DNA of 64,000 nt from assembly GCA_024752435.1 (NCBI GenBank), contig CP103025.1, positions 2,666,001 to 2,730,000 on the forward strand, written 5' to 3'. The position numbers were made by a program, and so were the translations under genes. Below the pieces are notes generated by a model. That model ran no database searches. It was not told the origin of the DNA and saw only the letters and a list, made by a program, of their open reading frames with translations. Below, one piece after another: positions 34,561 to 46,217 of this stretch. The stretch is from Allantophomopsis cytisporea. Its lineage: Eukaryota; Ascomycota; Leotiomycetes; Phacidiales; Phacidiaceae. Numbering within the stretch: position 1 is the stretch's first letter; each line of letters opens with the position of its first letter.

Positions 34561-37500
34561 GCTGAACCATCGTCTTCTCGGAGAGCGGGCTCGAAAGTAA
34601 AGACGTCTACATCTAAGGGTCAAGTATATGAGAGCTGGGATGACACAGTAGATGCTTTGAGACAATACACCACGATCAAATCTGTATCAGACTGCAAAGA
34701 ACTTCTCAAGTCTTCAACCTTTGCACTTGTGTTTCAGAAATTCTGCAAGATGTTCCTCAATGACAAAATTCCTGGTTTGAAAGGACCGATCGACGCACAG
34801 ATAATTTCAGCTATCAACATGAAGGAGTCAAACGGCAAGCGTGGCTTCACTAAGCACGAAGCATGGAAAGATGCAAGCTCAGGTGAATTTACGTGAAATG
34901 ATACATACTGGTACGCGTGGGCAGTAGCGAATATCCAGAAACTCAATTCAGAAGAAAATGCTGGTTGCTTTTCTAGAATGCGTTATCTTTCTGAAAAGCG
35001 ATTTCTAGAGCTCCAGATCCTCCTTCTAAGACGTGCAATCAACCTGCGCAGTAAGAGTCCGCACTTCTGAGGCGAGAATTTCCTTACTTGTGATGAAGAG
35101 AATACTGATATGGATGAAACGGATTATCACATACTTTCAGAAGGCGTTACGCTAGTCTGGAGGAATCGAGATGATGAAGACTATGGGCGCCACGAGAGAG
35201 CAACGACGAGCTTGATAGATCATATATCCATCATCTTTTTGATGGCTATAGCATTCCTACGTTCAGGGATCTAGCCGAGAAACTATGGAGCGTATTCGAC
35301 TTAGAAGAGTTATGTCTCTTCCTTGGGAGAGTGTTTACTTATGAGTCAACTCCAGAGCTAGTCGCACCGGTGGAGGTGATGTTAACACAAGAAAAGTGGG
35401 ATATGCTTCGTAGGCATCAACCAGGTTCACGAGGAAGAGTATTTATCCTTATGGATATTTGTCGTACAGAAGTTACGGCAGACGATTTTGAGGCCATTGA
35501 AACATCGTGCTGCACAATGACAGATGAACTCTCGAACGAAATGACACAATGGGTTACTGTTAATACAGAGTTCGATGGAAAATATTCAGCTATGTGGGAC
35601 GAGATGGTTGACGAGAAAGGCAAAGCAGAGTTCTCCTTTGATAACCGCTTGGATCAATATAAAGTGCTCGATGTTGGTTCTGCACTGTATCAGCACCCAG
35701 GAGAGCATACACGAAAGGCATTTCAGACCATGCAAAACTGGCTAAATAATACCGAGTAGCAGCATGAAGATGTTGACGGTGCACTACAAGTACTAGGTAT
35801 TAGTGATCTAGTGTCACCAAGAATTCCTGGAATGTTACTAGTACTCCGCCTCAAATTCTGGCAAGCCCCAGCAATAGCTGCATGCATCCAGTTTCAGCGA
35901 AATTCCACTGTCTGTGGAGGATTCCTCGCCGATTCTGTTGGTATGGGCAAAACTGTTGAGGTTGAAGGATGTATTCAGGCCAACCTCAATATACGCCGCG
36001 TAGTAGATTTCCCGCCAGTACGATTCAAGCGCCATGGTAAGGCTAAGCCAGTACTGATCGTTGCCCTGCCAGGACTTCTCAAACAATGGGTTATGAGCAT
36101 ATTGAGCCACCTGCCCAACCATAAAGTCTTCATATACTGGCGCAATTACGAGGTCATTGCGGATAACGATCAAGTTCAGATAATTAGGAAAGGACTAATC
36201 ACTAAGATCCACCCAGTATTCTGTGAAGGCGAATCAACAGCAGCGAGCATTGTCATTACAACTCCAAAAACCCTCACATCTCGTCACGGACCTGCTGCAC
36301 AACAACGTTGGAGAAGAAGGGAGAGAGGCCTGCTAAACAAGACCCTAGAGCAACAGGAGGAGCTATTCGATGTGTTGGCAGATGACTGGGAGGGAAATCT
36401 GTCAGAGAGCTTTGGAGACGTGTATGCCAATGAAGCTCAGTAAGCGAAAGGCGGGCTCTTGACACAGATTGGACGTACTTTGAACTGGCTCAATCTCAGA
36501 TCTTTCTTATGGGTAACAGCTACACCGTTTCTGTCATCGTCTCAGGACATTGCAGGGTATCTGGAGATTATGATGCGTAACAACGCGTGGTCAGAGATCA
36601 ATCTCCGACGTTTGAACGTAGACAAAGACTTCAACCCGTTCGATGTCCCCCTTGATCATAGGGCAGTTGGCCTCCGCTACACTCCCCAAGCAGTCAGAAA
36701 GTTCATCTGTAGTAAGAACATCTCACCAGATGTACGGGGTCTCAGCCTTTGTAGCCTGTTAAAGCCTTTGATGATAAAGAGGGGCTTTGGGGCTAGTATA
36801 CCATTCAAAAATGGTCGTACTGTGGCCGAAGACATGTCCTTCACAGAAGTGAAAGAGATTTACTTGCAATTTACTCAGAAGGAGTTTGCTCGATACCAAA
36901 AGCAGCATAACGCGGCATTGGAGAACCTCGTTCAGTTCAAGGATGATGAGAAAAGCAAGTTAAATACCCAAGACCAAACAAGTATCCAGTTCGACATGTT
37001 CGAGTTCCGAGCATTGTGTCATCTAGCAACTTCATCTAATTTGGGTCTGCTTAAAGCAGATACCCTCTCAACTCTTAGAGATATCCGCAAGAAAGAGGGG
37101 TATAGGTTTTGGGACTTAACAGTTCAAGTCTGCGCTGATGATCCCACGTTGACATGTCCATCAAATGTACCTCAGGACTTGGTTAGATTTTGGTCGGAGG
37201 ATTCCCCAAAGTTGAGATATATGTCGTGGTTGGTTGGCGAGCTCGTCGTCAAGAAACAAGAGAAGGTGTTAGTATGGGTCAACACACCCTGGCAACAACT
37301 ACTGTTGACGCTGTTTCTTAAAGAAGTAGCCATCAGTGTAGAGTCATACCATGCAGGGCTCGATCAGACCTCTCGAAATGACCTTACTACGGCTTTCGAC
37401 GAAGACGCCTATTACCCAATGGTGCTTGTAGGCACATATCTTGTCAATTCTTGTGGCTTGAATCTTCACGAAAACTGCCGCAACGTTGTCTTATTTTCTC

Positions 37501-37925
37501 CTCCACCATCCGATGCGATTGGGACACAAGCAGTTGGCAGAGTATATCGAGTTGGGCAGCGATTCGACATTCGAGTATTCAATCTAGTCCTTAAAGCCAG
37601 CTGGGATGAGTGGCAAATTGGCAACAGTATCGTCAAGGGATTGCCAGCAATCATGACAGATCTAAACAGTAAGGTGTTTAGAAGTCAGAATGAATCAGGT
37701 GACGGATCTTCGCTAAACTTTACCCTCGATCAATATGTCATTGTAAAGGACCAGGTTGTCTTGGCCCATCTACATCCTGACCAGACTCCTGCTTCTGGCA
37801 CAGACTTGCTGAAGCATATTAGGAAATTAGTCAGTCATTCTGGATTTACATTCGACAAGAACCAAGCCCGCCAAGTCATCGAACTGGAGAGGGGAGAAGA
37901 GGAGATGGATGGGGAGATGGAGTAA
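34558..37925 (+). pseudogene. SNF2-family ATPase/helicase-like gene, decayed
   Basis: From ATG 34558 the frame gives an N-terminal part (MAEPSSSRRAGSK..), with TGA at 34894 and 35068 and a shift of frame near 35180-35200. One frame then runs to 37925 with stops only at 35757 (TAG) and 36441 (TAA). Seen are motif I as FLADSVGMGKT (about 35920-35952), motif Ia-like VLIVALPGLLKQWV, motif III as LWVTATPF (about 36508-36530), LLKPLMIKRGF between the lobes, and motifs V-VI as TQAVGRVYRVGQ. These are the two RecA-like lobes of SNF2 ATPases, which use ATP to move along DNA or remodel chromatin. The Walker B/DEAH position reads VYANEAQ, so the catalytic Asp is replaced by Asn. With four stops and a shift it cannot make the full protein; the last frame (36459-37925, 488 codons) stays open. 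Confidence 0.7.
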
Positions 37926-38339
37926 TAGAGTGAGAAAGTGAGCTGGTAATGAATTGCAGGGTAGTGGAGCAGTTTTGCAGCAGCGGAAGCTATAGTAATA
38001 ATACTTAAACGAATTGGATCTACATCAAATGAAATGAGTCTGCGCCGAGTAAATCGAGCCTACGTGTAGTGAAATGAGTCTACAGCGACGATATGTAAAT
38101 ACATTACGGTCTTCTACCTTTACTAGGAAGGCGAGGACGAAATTAACAAAAGAGAACTTGAGAACCGTTACATAATGTAGCTCGTAGCATAAGCCGTAGG
38201 CGAATACGTTCTCTCCATCAAATAATAACTCTATGTACCCAAATCCTACGCTATCCGTTAAGTACGTCGCGAGGAGCGGCATTGTAGCCGAGCCTACTGT
38301 AGTACAAATTGATAACTTTAGTTTCTCGTAAGAAAAGAT
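37926..38339. other. Spacer between SNF2 pseudogene and minisatellite
   Basis: A short repeat GAAATGAGTCTGC/AC occurs twice near 38030-38080. The minus strand is open for 107 codons (38025-38348) but shows no motif; I do not call it. Confidence 0.35.
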
Positions 38340-38625
38340 AGTTATCAAAGTAGAATTTCTAGTATTTACTACAACAATTGGGTAAAAATTATTAAGTAGT
38401 AAAAATATAGATTATGGTATAATTTCTAGTACTTACTACAGTAATAAAGTATAAATTATCCAGTAGTAAAAAAGATGATCGATGTAAAATTTCTAGTATT
38501 TACAACGGCAATAAGGTATAAATTATTAATTAGTAAAAAAAGATAGATTGGAGTAGAATTTCTAGCATTTACTATAAGTACTACCAATAATTTATATCTA
38601 TCCTACATAGTAAATTGTACAAATC
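38340..38625 (+). repeat. AT-rich ~67-bp minisatellite, four units (right flank)
   Basis: Units start with AATTTCTAG.A.TTAC at 38354, 38421, 38488 and 38557 (67-69 bp apart) and continue GGCAATAAGGTATAAATTAT..TAGTAAAAA. They match in reverse complement the two units at 30945-31060. Related AT-rich words (ATACCT, AATTATACC) trail on to about 38720. Confidence 0.8.
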
Positions 38626-40207
38626 ATACCTTAGCTAAATAATTATACCTCGACTAATAAAAATTTTAATAGGTAAGGAATTATATATACTATAACCTAT
38701 AAATTATACCTATTCTATATACTAACTCTAACACCGTTGTGGGGGAGACAGATATATTAAGGAGCAATAGAGATACAAATTCGATTGATGGGAAACAAAG
38801 ATCGTGGCGGTAACACTTCTCGGGTCTTGTTAAAAGATGTACTCCTTGAAGAGGCGAATTTTGGGAGATTTACTCTGCTTTGCCTAGTTGAAAACTACTA
38901 GACGAGACATCTTCTCCATTGCGCTTACTAGCTACCGGTACAATACGCGGGTAGAACAAATACGTACAGCAAAGATTCCAGAATAAATTTGAACGACTCG
39001 ATCGCTCGCCAGTCTACCTACCTGTCTACTACTCTATATACACAACCATTGTGCGTATCTGACCAAAGGCGCTGTCAGTATGCGCCAATCCAAAAAGACA
39101 TATGTAGATGTTGTTGTAACTCTTCCTTTCACCATTGGTGAATGTCCTTTGTCTTTAAATGCTCTCTGGATTTGGTCGTCATCGAGACCCCATAATACTC
39201 CATAGTACAGAAATAGTATGTAGAATATTGCGGTGACGACGCTCACTACTCGTTAGATCCTGCGTGTAACACGTAATTCTGGTGCCATAGATTCGTAGTC
39301 CATGAGGGTAAAAGAGACACTAGGCACAAGCAAAAAGGCTTGAAGGCGGCAAACCAGTGCTGCACTGTTCGACCGACTGACCGTGCGACGTCGACTACGC
39401 TCGCCGTGACGATCATATCAAGCTCGAGAAACTAGTTAGCTGCATCGTTTGTCTGAAGACCACGTAACATCGAAATTGAGGAAGAAATAATCTCTTTCCT
39501 GAGTCTTCTCTTGCGCTCCATCTTATCCCAAATCATAGACGTCCAATCTCATAGGTGCTCCTTGTACATATATAGTAGTACAAACCGATAACTTCCACAT
39601 TCCCATTGCTTCTCGAAGTAGAGTTCATAACGCGTAATTCCCTGTCTTCAAGTCAATAACCCTACCCCCAACTCCACCCAACCCCATATTCCAAAACTAA
39701 GCCACTATCAGTCACTTAGAATTCATACCAAACAACTCAAGCATATCCCAGCTAAGTATGGTATTTATGCTATCATCTGCCTAAATAGGAATACTATTCT
39801 TTCGGCCCGCTGACTAAATTTCGTATTGTGTGGTTGATATACACGCATGCAGAGTATGTATGTACTCTGTACGCCAGCAAGAGAGCGAACGCGTATCTGT
39901 GTACCGCGCCTCCTGCCCCTCTACTACCAAGTATCTGTACTACAAGTTACCAGAACGTGGCAGACTCACTGACTCGTGTTATTGGCCTTCACCTCGTATT
40001 GGCCCCCATACACCCTGCAACTGAGCGATCATTCTGGACACTCATGTTCCCGCCAGGTGCAACTTTCGTGGCAATGGTTTGCTGCGCATTGACAGGGTCT
40101 TGACAGACAAGCTGGGTCACCCTCATTGAGTTCCATGTCTTAAATGATTCCTTTTCAATCTTTTCGATCTTTTAAAACAATCGAAATCGAAAATTCATTC
40201 CTTCGAT
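38626..40207. other. Intergenic, promoter region of the Crh-like gene
   Basis: No supported gene. A 91-codon frame at 39828-40103 ends within the promoter of the Crh-like gene and is not credible. TC-rich sequence just before the Crh ATG may be its leader. Confidence 0.4.
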
Positions 40208-41349
40208 ATGCGTTCTACAATTCTCTGCCCCGGTGCCGCTGCGGTCCTCGTTGCTGCTCAGCTCGTGAGCGCTCAGACTTACACTGACTGCAACCCAACC
40301 GAAAACTGTTCGTCCCATACAATCTATAGAGTATGCGAAAGATATACTGACGATGATAGCTACCTGCCCCGCTGATCCAGCCCTCGGCACGACAATTACT
40401 GTTGATTTCACTACTGGAGAAAGTGATGCTTTTACTGTGGCCGATGGCACCACTATCACTTATGACAGCACCAAAGGCGCTGTCTTTAATATGAGCAGCG
40501 AGGGCGAAGCTCCAACTATCAGTTCTAATGACTACATCTTCTTCGGAAAGGTTGAAGTCGTCGTCAGAGCCGCCAACGGGACTGGTGTTATTTCTTCAGT
40601 TGTTATGGAGTCCGACGACCTTGATGAGATCGACTGGGTATGTGAGCTGAGTTCACCTTGAGAACTCAACAACAAAATAATCAAACTACAAGTAAATATG
40701 CTAAATGTGTATGTAGGAATGGATTGGAGGCGAGACGACCACCGTTGAGTCCAACTACTTCGGAAAGGGCAACACCACCTCTTATGACCGAGCCATATAC
40801 CACAATGTGAGCGATCCACAAGACGAGTTCCACACATATACTATAGACTGGACATCCGAGTACATTCGCTGGATTATCGATGATGTCCAAGTTCGCCAGC
40901 TCAACTACTCTGACGCCCTCGACGGCAAGAACTTCCCTCAGACCCCGATGCGCATCAAGATAGGATCTTGGGATGGAGGAGCCTCGACTGAGTCCACTGG
41001 CACCATCGAGTGGGCTGGCGGTTTGACGGATTTCGCTGATGGTCCATTCATCATGTACGTCAAGAGCATTACCATTCAGGATTATTCCTCCGGCGGAAAT
41101 GAGTACGTTTGGGGTGACGAGACTGGTGACTGGGAATCCATCGAGATCAAGAACGGTACTGAGGATGCTGGCAACACGCTCTCTGGCTCTACCACCAACT
41201 CTGCCAACTCTACTTCTGCCTCCTCTACTTCATCCTCAACTTCATCCTCAACCTCATCCACCTCCTCTTCTTCTGCCGGCTACAAAGTCGGCGTCACCAA
41301 CAGCGTCGTTATCGCTCTCGGCCTCGGTCTGGGTTCCTTGTTTATGTAA
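40208..41349 (+). CDS. GH16 Crh-type cell-wall transglycosidase, GPI-anchored
   Basis: Three exons, 40208-40307, 40360-40637 and 40717-41349 (introns 52 and 79 bp), encode 336 aa. Residues 1-23 form a signal peptide (AAVLVAAQLVSAQ). The GH16 catalytic core reads DEIDWEWIGG, with Glu nucleophile, Asp and Glu acid/base. Intron 2 falls exactly between Trp and the second Glu. YTIDWTSEYIRWIIDD and the SWDGG segment are typical of the Crh group. A Ser/Thr-rich stalk follows, and the last 25 residues (VVIALGLGLGSLFM) form a GPI-attachment signal. Crh enzymes cut chitin and rejoin it to beta-glucan at the wall, cross-linking the two polymers. Family members have been described as effectors in a plant pathogen; nothing here decides that. 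The N-terminal CNPTENS-TCPADPALG fits the short Cys-containing start of the subfamily. Confidence 0.93.
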
Positions 41350-43701
41350 ATTGCCTCAACGTCCAAATACACTGGAAGACTTTCCCGTCTTGTCACAAAA
41401 TTACATGGTTTGCAGGATTTTCGAATTGGAGATACGGAGATGGGGGTCTCGGAGGACACTTTCATATAGAAAGCTGTCTACCCTTTGGACGGATGCAGAA
41501 ATGATACAACTCTGGGTGTACTTGTGTATCGTATATAGATGGATGTGCATTTATCTGGTGCCCTTCCATTTCATACCACGATCCGTTCTCTCGATCTTGT
41601 TCTCTTTTTCCTCCACCTTTTCAGAAACTTTGTTTACATGAGTAATCGGAGGCAAACAACATGCTCCTCTATTTTGCTTTGGTATGTTCGTCTTACTGGG
41701 AAGATGTGTTGGGTCCTACTCAAGATGTCTTGTAGTGATGTAATATGATAGAATTTGCGAAGTTGGGTTTGTATGGCATACACCTACAGCCTTGTAATTT
41801 GCATGGCGTTGCGGATGCATATTAAGGCGTCACGGATGGGAAATCAATCGTCTCGTATCAATGGAGGGTTGAAAATATGATAAAGTTAAACTTTCGAGTA
41901 TATACCTCTTAGGAAATAGATTGCGTGAGATTATTACGTCTCTACTGAAGGCTTAAACATGCCATTAAACCATATTTTGACTTCGTAGACCGTCGATGTT
42001 GTATCGTTAAATGTCTATTTCCCCACCCCGATCAGACCATGCACGCCCTGTCTGGGGCACGGGCCATTCTTCCAATGAACGTTCTTCTCGTAAATACATG
42101 ATATCCAAGGGTCCGTTGTACAGCCTTACAGCCCTACTTGCGGCTCAGCGCTACGGCGAGGAGCTTTGGAGGGAGTCATGCCAGCCAAATTTCAGTGTAT
42201 CGAAGCCTGGAGTTGAGCTCCGTGTCGAGTGCCAGACCTGCCTCTTCCTCAAACACAGCAGCCTGCTTGATTTGCCGGACTGGAAAGCGTTAGTGAACCC
42301 ATTTTCTGGTGGGTGTACATCACTTTCGGATGTATGATGGCCCGAATGACTCCATTTCAATTGCTCCGTTTCGTATGTAGGGATGGTCCATTAATACTGC
42401 GCTGTAAAAGCTCCCCGTTGACTGAACTGGCACTGAGATTGAGTGGTTGCGCGCAATCGAATGAGTCAATCTGTGCAACTACAGTCCCGAGAGAGTAGTT
42501 TAGCTCTAATACCTACGTCAGGAATGAAAGCTCATCATGAGCTTGATGAGTTTTGCAACTATGCGATGACTAGCTGCATGAATTGTGTGTGAAGAGAGAT
42601 TTGCGGATAAGAGCAGTGAATTGGTCTATGTGTTAGATATACGAACTCAGTGGAGCAGGCCAGATGAAGTGTATATAGGTGAAATATGGATAGCAAGATA
42701 GAGTAGAGCATTTGAGTAGTAGAAATGTTAATAGAGCGAAGTAAACAAACACTTGTTCTATAGGCCACATGGAGCCTTTAACCCACTTACCAGAGTACAC
42801 GATTAGTTTGTGTGAACAATGCTTGTATTATGCCTTTCAAACACAAGTTGATCAGCGTATAATAGAATAGCCAGAGCACTAAATATCAGAGCGCCAGTGC
42901 CAAGCAACGGCTTAGGCTAACCAAGTGCTATAGGCTTGATAGCAGGCGAGAGAGAGTTAGCCCAGCTTCCATTTCCTTGACTTCTGTCCCCCCAATTACT
43001 AGTCTTTGCACCCCAGACAGATGAAATGCATCCATGTATAGTTAGAGTGTGCGTTCTACTGCTCTTTGATCGGTAGCACGCTCCTAGTACTTACCACCAT
43101 TCGAATCTCCAGTATGACTCCCAAAGTATATGTATATATATGTGTGCGCTCTTCAATTGGCAGCTCTCTTTTGTAGCTGGATGGCCACTTAACTCTTTAG
43201 CCATAGAATATATCACGAGCCTTTGCTAAGCTATCAAGATACCGGTGGGAGATCTGGGTTATAGCTGATGCGTGTCTCCTAGCAAGAACATGCCCTGTAG
43301 ACTGGCTTCAAATGTGCTTTACGGATCTGAATTCCCCATATATGCATCCCATACAACTTCAGATACTATGTATACAAGTATCGTAAGGCTGTTCATATCT
43401 ATCCAGAAGGTTTCGAGGTTGATTTCGTTGTCGAGACGCCCGTTATATTACATTACAGAAGGCAGTTACATTGTAACTATATTTTCACATTCGTTTCAAA
43501 AATATTGAGGTGAGAAGATTGAAAATAAGGATATACATCGGGTTTGATTATGTGTGGGCTTCGCATCTGTTCACAGAACTGATTTCGATGTTCAGATGCA
43601 GAGTCTTTAGTAAATATTCAACTCTTCAAGAAGCAAGTAAGATACCTGCTACAAGGAACGCTTTGTAATTTGCAAAAGTGGCAATCAACAATAATTTGTT
43701 T
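41350..43701. other. Intergenic, no supported gene
   Basis: This contains the 3' flanks of two convergent genes. A 108-codon plus-strand frame at 42011-42337 (MSISPPRSDHARPVWG) has no motif and no extending exon, so I do not call it. A small inverted word (CTCATCATGAGCTTGATGAG) sits at about 42533-42552. Confidence 0.4.
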
Positions 43702-45638
43702 TTATCCTATCATCATATCCCAGCCATTATCATTCATGACACTGATCCAGTCTACTCTCTGCCTGCCGCCTGAATTGCATCGCCATACTTCCCCTATTAG
43801 ATTTTGTATGTGCGTCAGAGGTTCCAGTCCAATATAAGCTTTGCATTCAGACATCCGCTCATCAATAAAGCTGCGCCAATACGCTACTGGATCAGAAGCC
43901 TCTCTATCATCGATGTTGATTAGCAATTTTGGACATAGCATCGATTTCCCATCTTCTGCTCCTTCCCAAACGACGTCGCTTACTTGCGTATCAAGTATCG
44001 GTATTGATTCTACATCTTCTTCGAAGTATACCAACCATGACGCTGTAATAGTTAGTAGCATAGGTTGGACAGAACGTGATCCAGAAGCTCTAGGTATATC
44101 ACGTAGGATACGCGCAGTTCGGAAAGCCATTTCTCGTAAGAAACAACGAACATCTTTGTCGCTATTCAGCGAGTTACGTAGACTAGTAAACTCCATCCAC
44201 CTTTCTCCAAGAGCTGGGTATTGATCTTGGGCTCCTGGAGTCTTGTTTGATGGTAGTTGCTGTTGGAGTAGCTCAGGCATAGTTGTGTAAAGTTGAAGAA
44301 GTGTAGCGAATCGATATGCTGCAGTGATCATCAGAATATGATCTACCGGCGTATTATCATCAAACAATGAGTCTACCACATCCAAGCCCGAAATCTCCAA
44401 ACCCAGGAGACACGTTTCTAGTCTTTGGCCTCTTTGAAGGTGGCTGGGTGTAAAGCAATTCTCTTGTAGCCGAGCTCTTCCTGTTTGACGAACCTGACTT
44501 AATGCCCCTATTTCACCCAAATATAGGAAAAGCTCAGCAGAATATCCAGTAACAGGATTTGGGATACTTCTAGCTCTACAATTGTGCGTGACCATGGTTC
44601 CTTGGCTAGAACTCTTCGCAGTCTTTACAATTGCAAGCAAAGCATCTTGCTTGTCCAAAGAGCATTTAGGGTTCTTGTCAATGAATGATACTAACATCTG
44701 AGTGTAAGCCGCTGCTCCAAGTATAAAGGATGTGTTATTGTCCACACGCAAGCTTCGTATAGAGTCCCAATCAGGAAGCAATGCTTGTACAGCAGCCATA
44801 TGACTGGCCCCACTCTCATGCACGTTGAACCATGCGGATGTAAGTCCAAGTAAAGTGATGCTCAAAACCAAATCGTTCCCAACAAGGGACTTGTTTCTTG
44901 AGATACAAGAGATATCATTTCGGGCTGACTGGAAAGCTTGCGATTGTAAATTTAGGGCTTCGGTCTTCATTGCAGGTTTGACGTTTGACATATGAATTGC
45001 TCCCATTGCCTTGACAATAAGTTGCATTGTGGGCGAAGTGTGAATCATAGATGCGACAAGCGTTCGAAACGGATTTAAATGAGAATCAAAAGAAGAGAGG
45101 ACGATGCAGGTTCGACCAAAATAATAGGTCACGAGTTGTGATTCAAGGTCTTCGAGACTTCTCATGTTTATTAGACTGCTATGTTGACTTGGTGCTGGTG
45201 GCTGGTTCGATCTTGGACTTGTAACCGGTGGAAAATCCTTTAGTAGACCCAAGCATGTGGCCACTTTATATGAGTTACGAGGTGAGGGTGTCAACACTGA
45301 GGTAGCAGTATAAGATGCTCGCCGCTTTGTAGGAGGATGCTTTGCATCTCGATTTCGAGTATTGTCACCTCCTGACCGTAATGAAACGTCAAGGGGCTTC
45401 CACTGGAGAGTTTGCTGATATCCGGGACAAACCAATTTCTGTTTCACGCACTGCTTGCATGCAGGTTGTGTTTCATCGCATTTTACCTCCGATCACAGTT
45501 AGTAAAGATTAGTTGATCAAGAAAACTACGAACCTTGCGCTTCTTACAGCTTTTGCACCCGGACCGGGATTTCGCTCTCCTAGAGATAACGTGACGTTTT
45601 CTCTCAACTCCATCGCTATCCTTATGTGTGTTTTCCAT
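43702..45638 (-). CDS. Zn2Cys6 (fungal binuclear cluster) transcription factor
   Basis: Exons 45638-45534 and 45486-43702 are joined by a 47-bp intron (GTTCGT..ACTAAC-like..GGAG) that falls inside the zinc cluster, restoring CKSCKKRKVKCDETQPAC then KQCVKQKLVC. This is the six-Cys CX2CX6CX6CX2CX6C DNA-binding domain. A basic region (KRKRH-type VERKRHVISRRAKSRS) precedes it. The remaining 540 residues are helical, as in the fungal-specific regulatory domain. The product is 629 aa from ATG 45638; an in-frame ATG at 45677 would add 13 residues. It is divergent from the amine oxidase with a 579-bp shared upstream region, so it is the obvious candidate regulator of the oxidase and permease. Confidence 0.9.
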
Positions 45639-46217
45639 TGTGGGACAGATAATCGAACGTCCAAATTCCCTTATCATAAGTTATTTTATGTCTCTGGACA
45701 TGCCTTGCCGTAGTCTCCAAGCGTTTGATGCCTCAGGCCAACATGGTTCTGGGGCAAGCTACACTAGAATTGGACAGAAAGTGCGACAGCCAATAATATC
45801 ATAGGTAGAGCTGATACACAAACGTGTTGCGGCCCTCTTGGGCGATAACAAGCAATATTCCGTACTGAAAGGTGGAATCAGCTTTGTTGCTAAACACATA
45901 GTTTTCGTAAGATTAGTACCCATTCTAGAAAATGACAGAGCAGAAACAAAGATACGGAACATAGAGCGAATCATGGGGTTGCCAGACGTAACTATTACGC
46001 AAGAGTACGTTGCTGACCTTGGTCGCTCTTGAATACTATATCGGTGTATTGAGCCAAATCTCAAATGTTGGATAGATAGGAATGAGCTCGTACTCATTCT
46101 GGACTTCATTAACAAGGATGGTCGTCATATATAATTCGTCATCTCACTTTCTTGCGACAATCTTCGCATCTACTCCTACGTTGTCGCTTACGGTAATATT
46201 CGACTTTGCATTTCGAC
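45639..46217. promoter_or_regulatory. Shared divergent promoter of regulator and amine oxidase
   Basis: 579 bp between two divergent start codons. Zn2Cys6 factors often bind CGG triplets; I see CCGTAG and CGG..-like words but no clear CGG-Nx-CCG palindrome by eye. The role is inferred from position. Confidence 0.4.

Noticed and set aside
31386..36443. Programmed stop-codon readthrough as the explanation for the in-frame TAG/TAA codons
   Set aside because: None of the stops checked is followed by the CTA-type leaky context, and neighbouring frames also carry TGA and frameshifts, so decay is simpler.
30945..38625. Starship-type giant mobile element
   Set aside because: No tyrosine-recombinase captain (DUF3435-like) frame, and no other element hallmark inside the block.
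41039..41641. 200-codon plus-strand frame overlapping the Crh-like gene
   Set aside because: Shadow of the Ser/Thr stalk in a shifted frame; Pro/Leu-rich by codon bias.
42011..42337. 108-codon plus-strand frame as a gene
   Set aside because: Starts near a plausible ATG but has no recognisable domain, no flanking exon and lies between two convergent genes.
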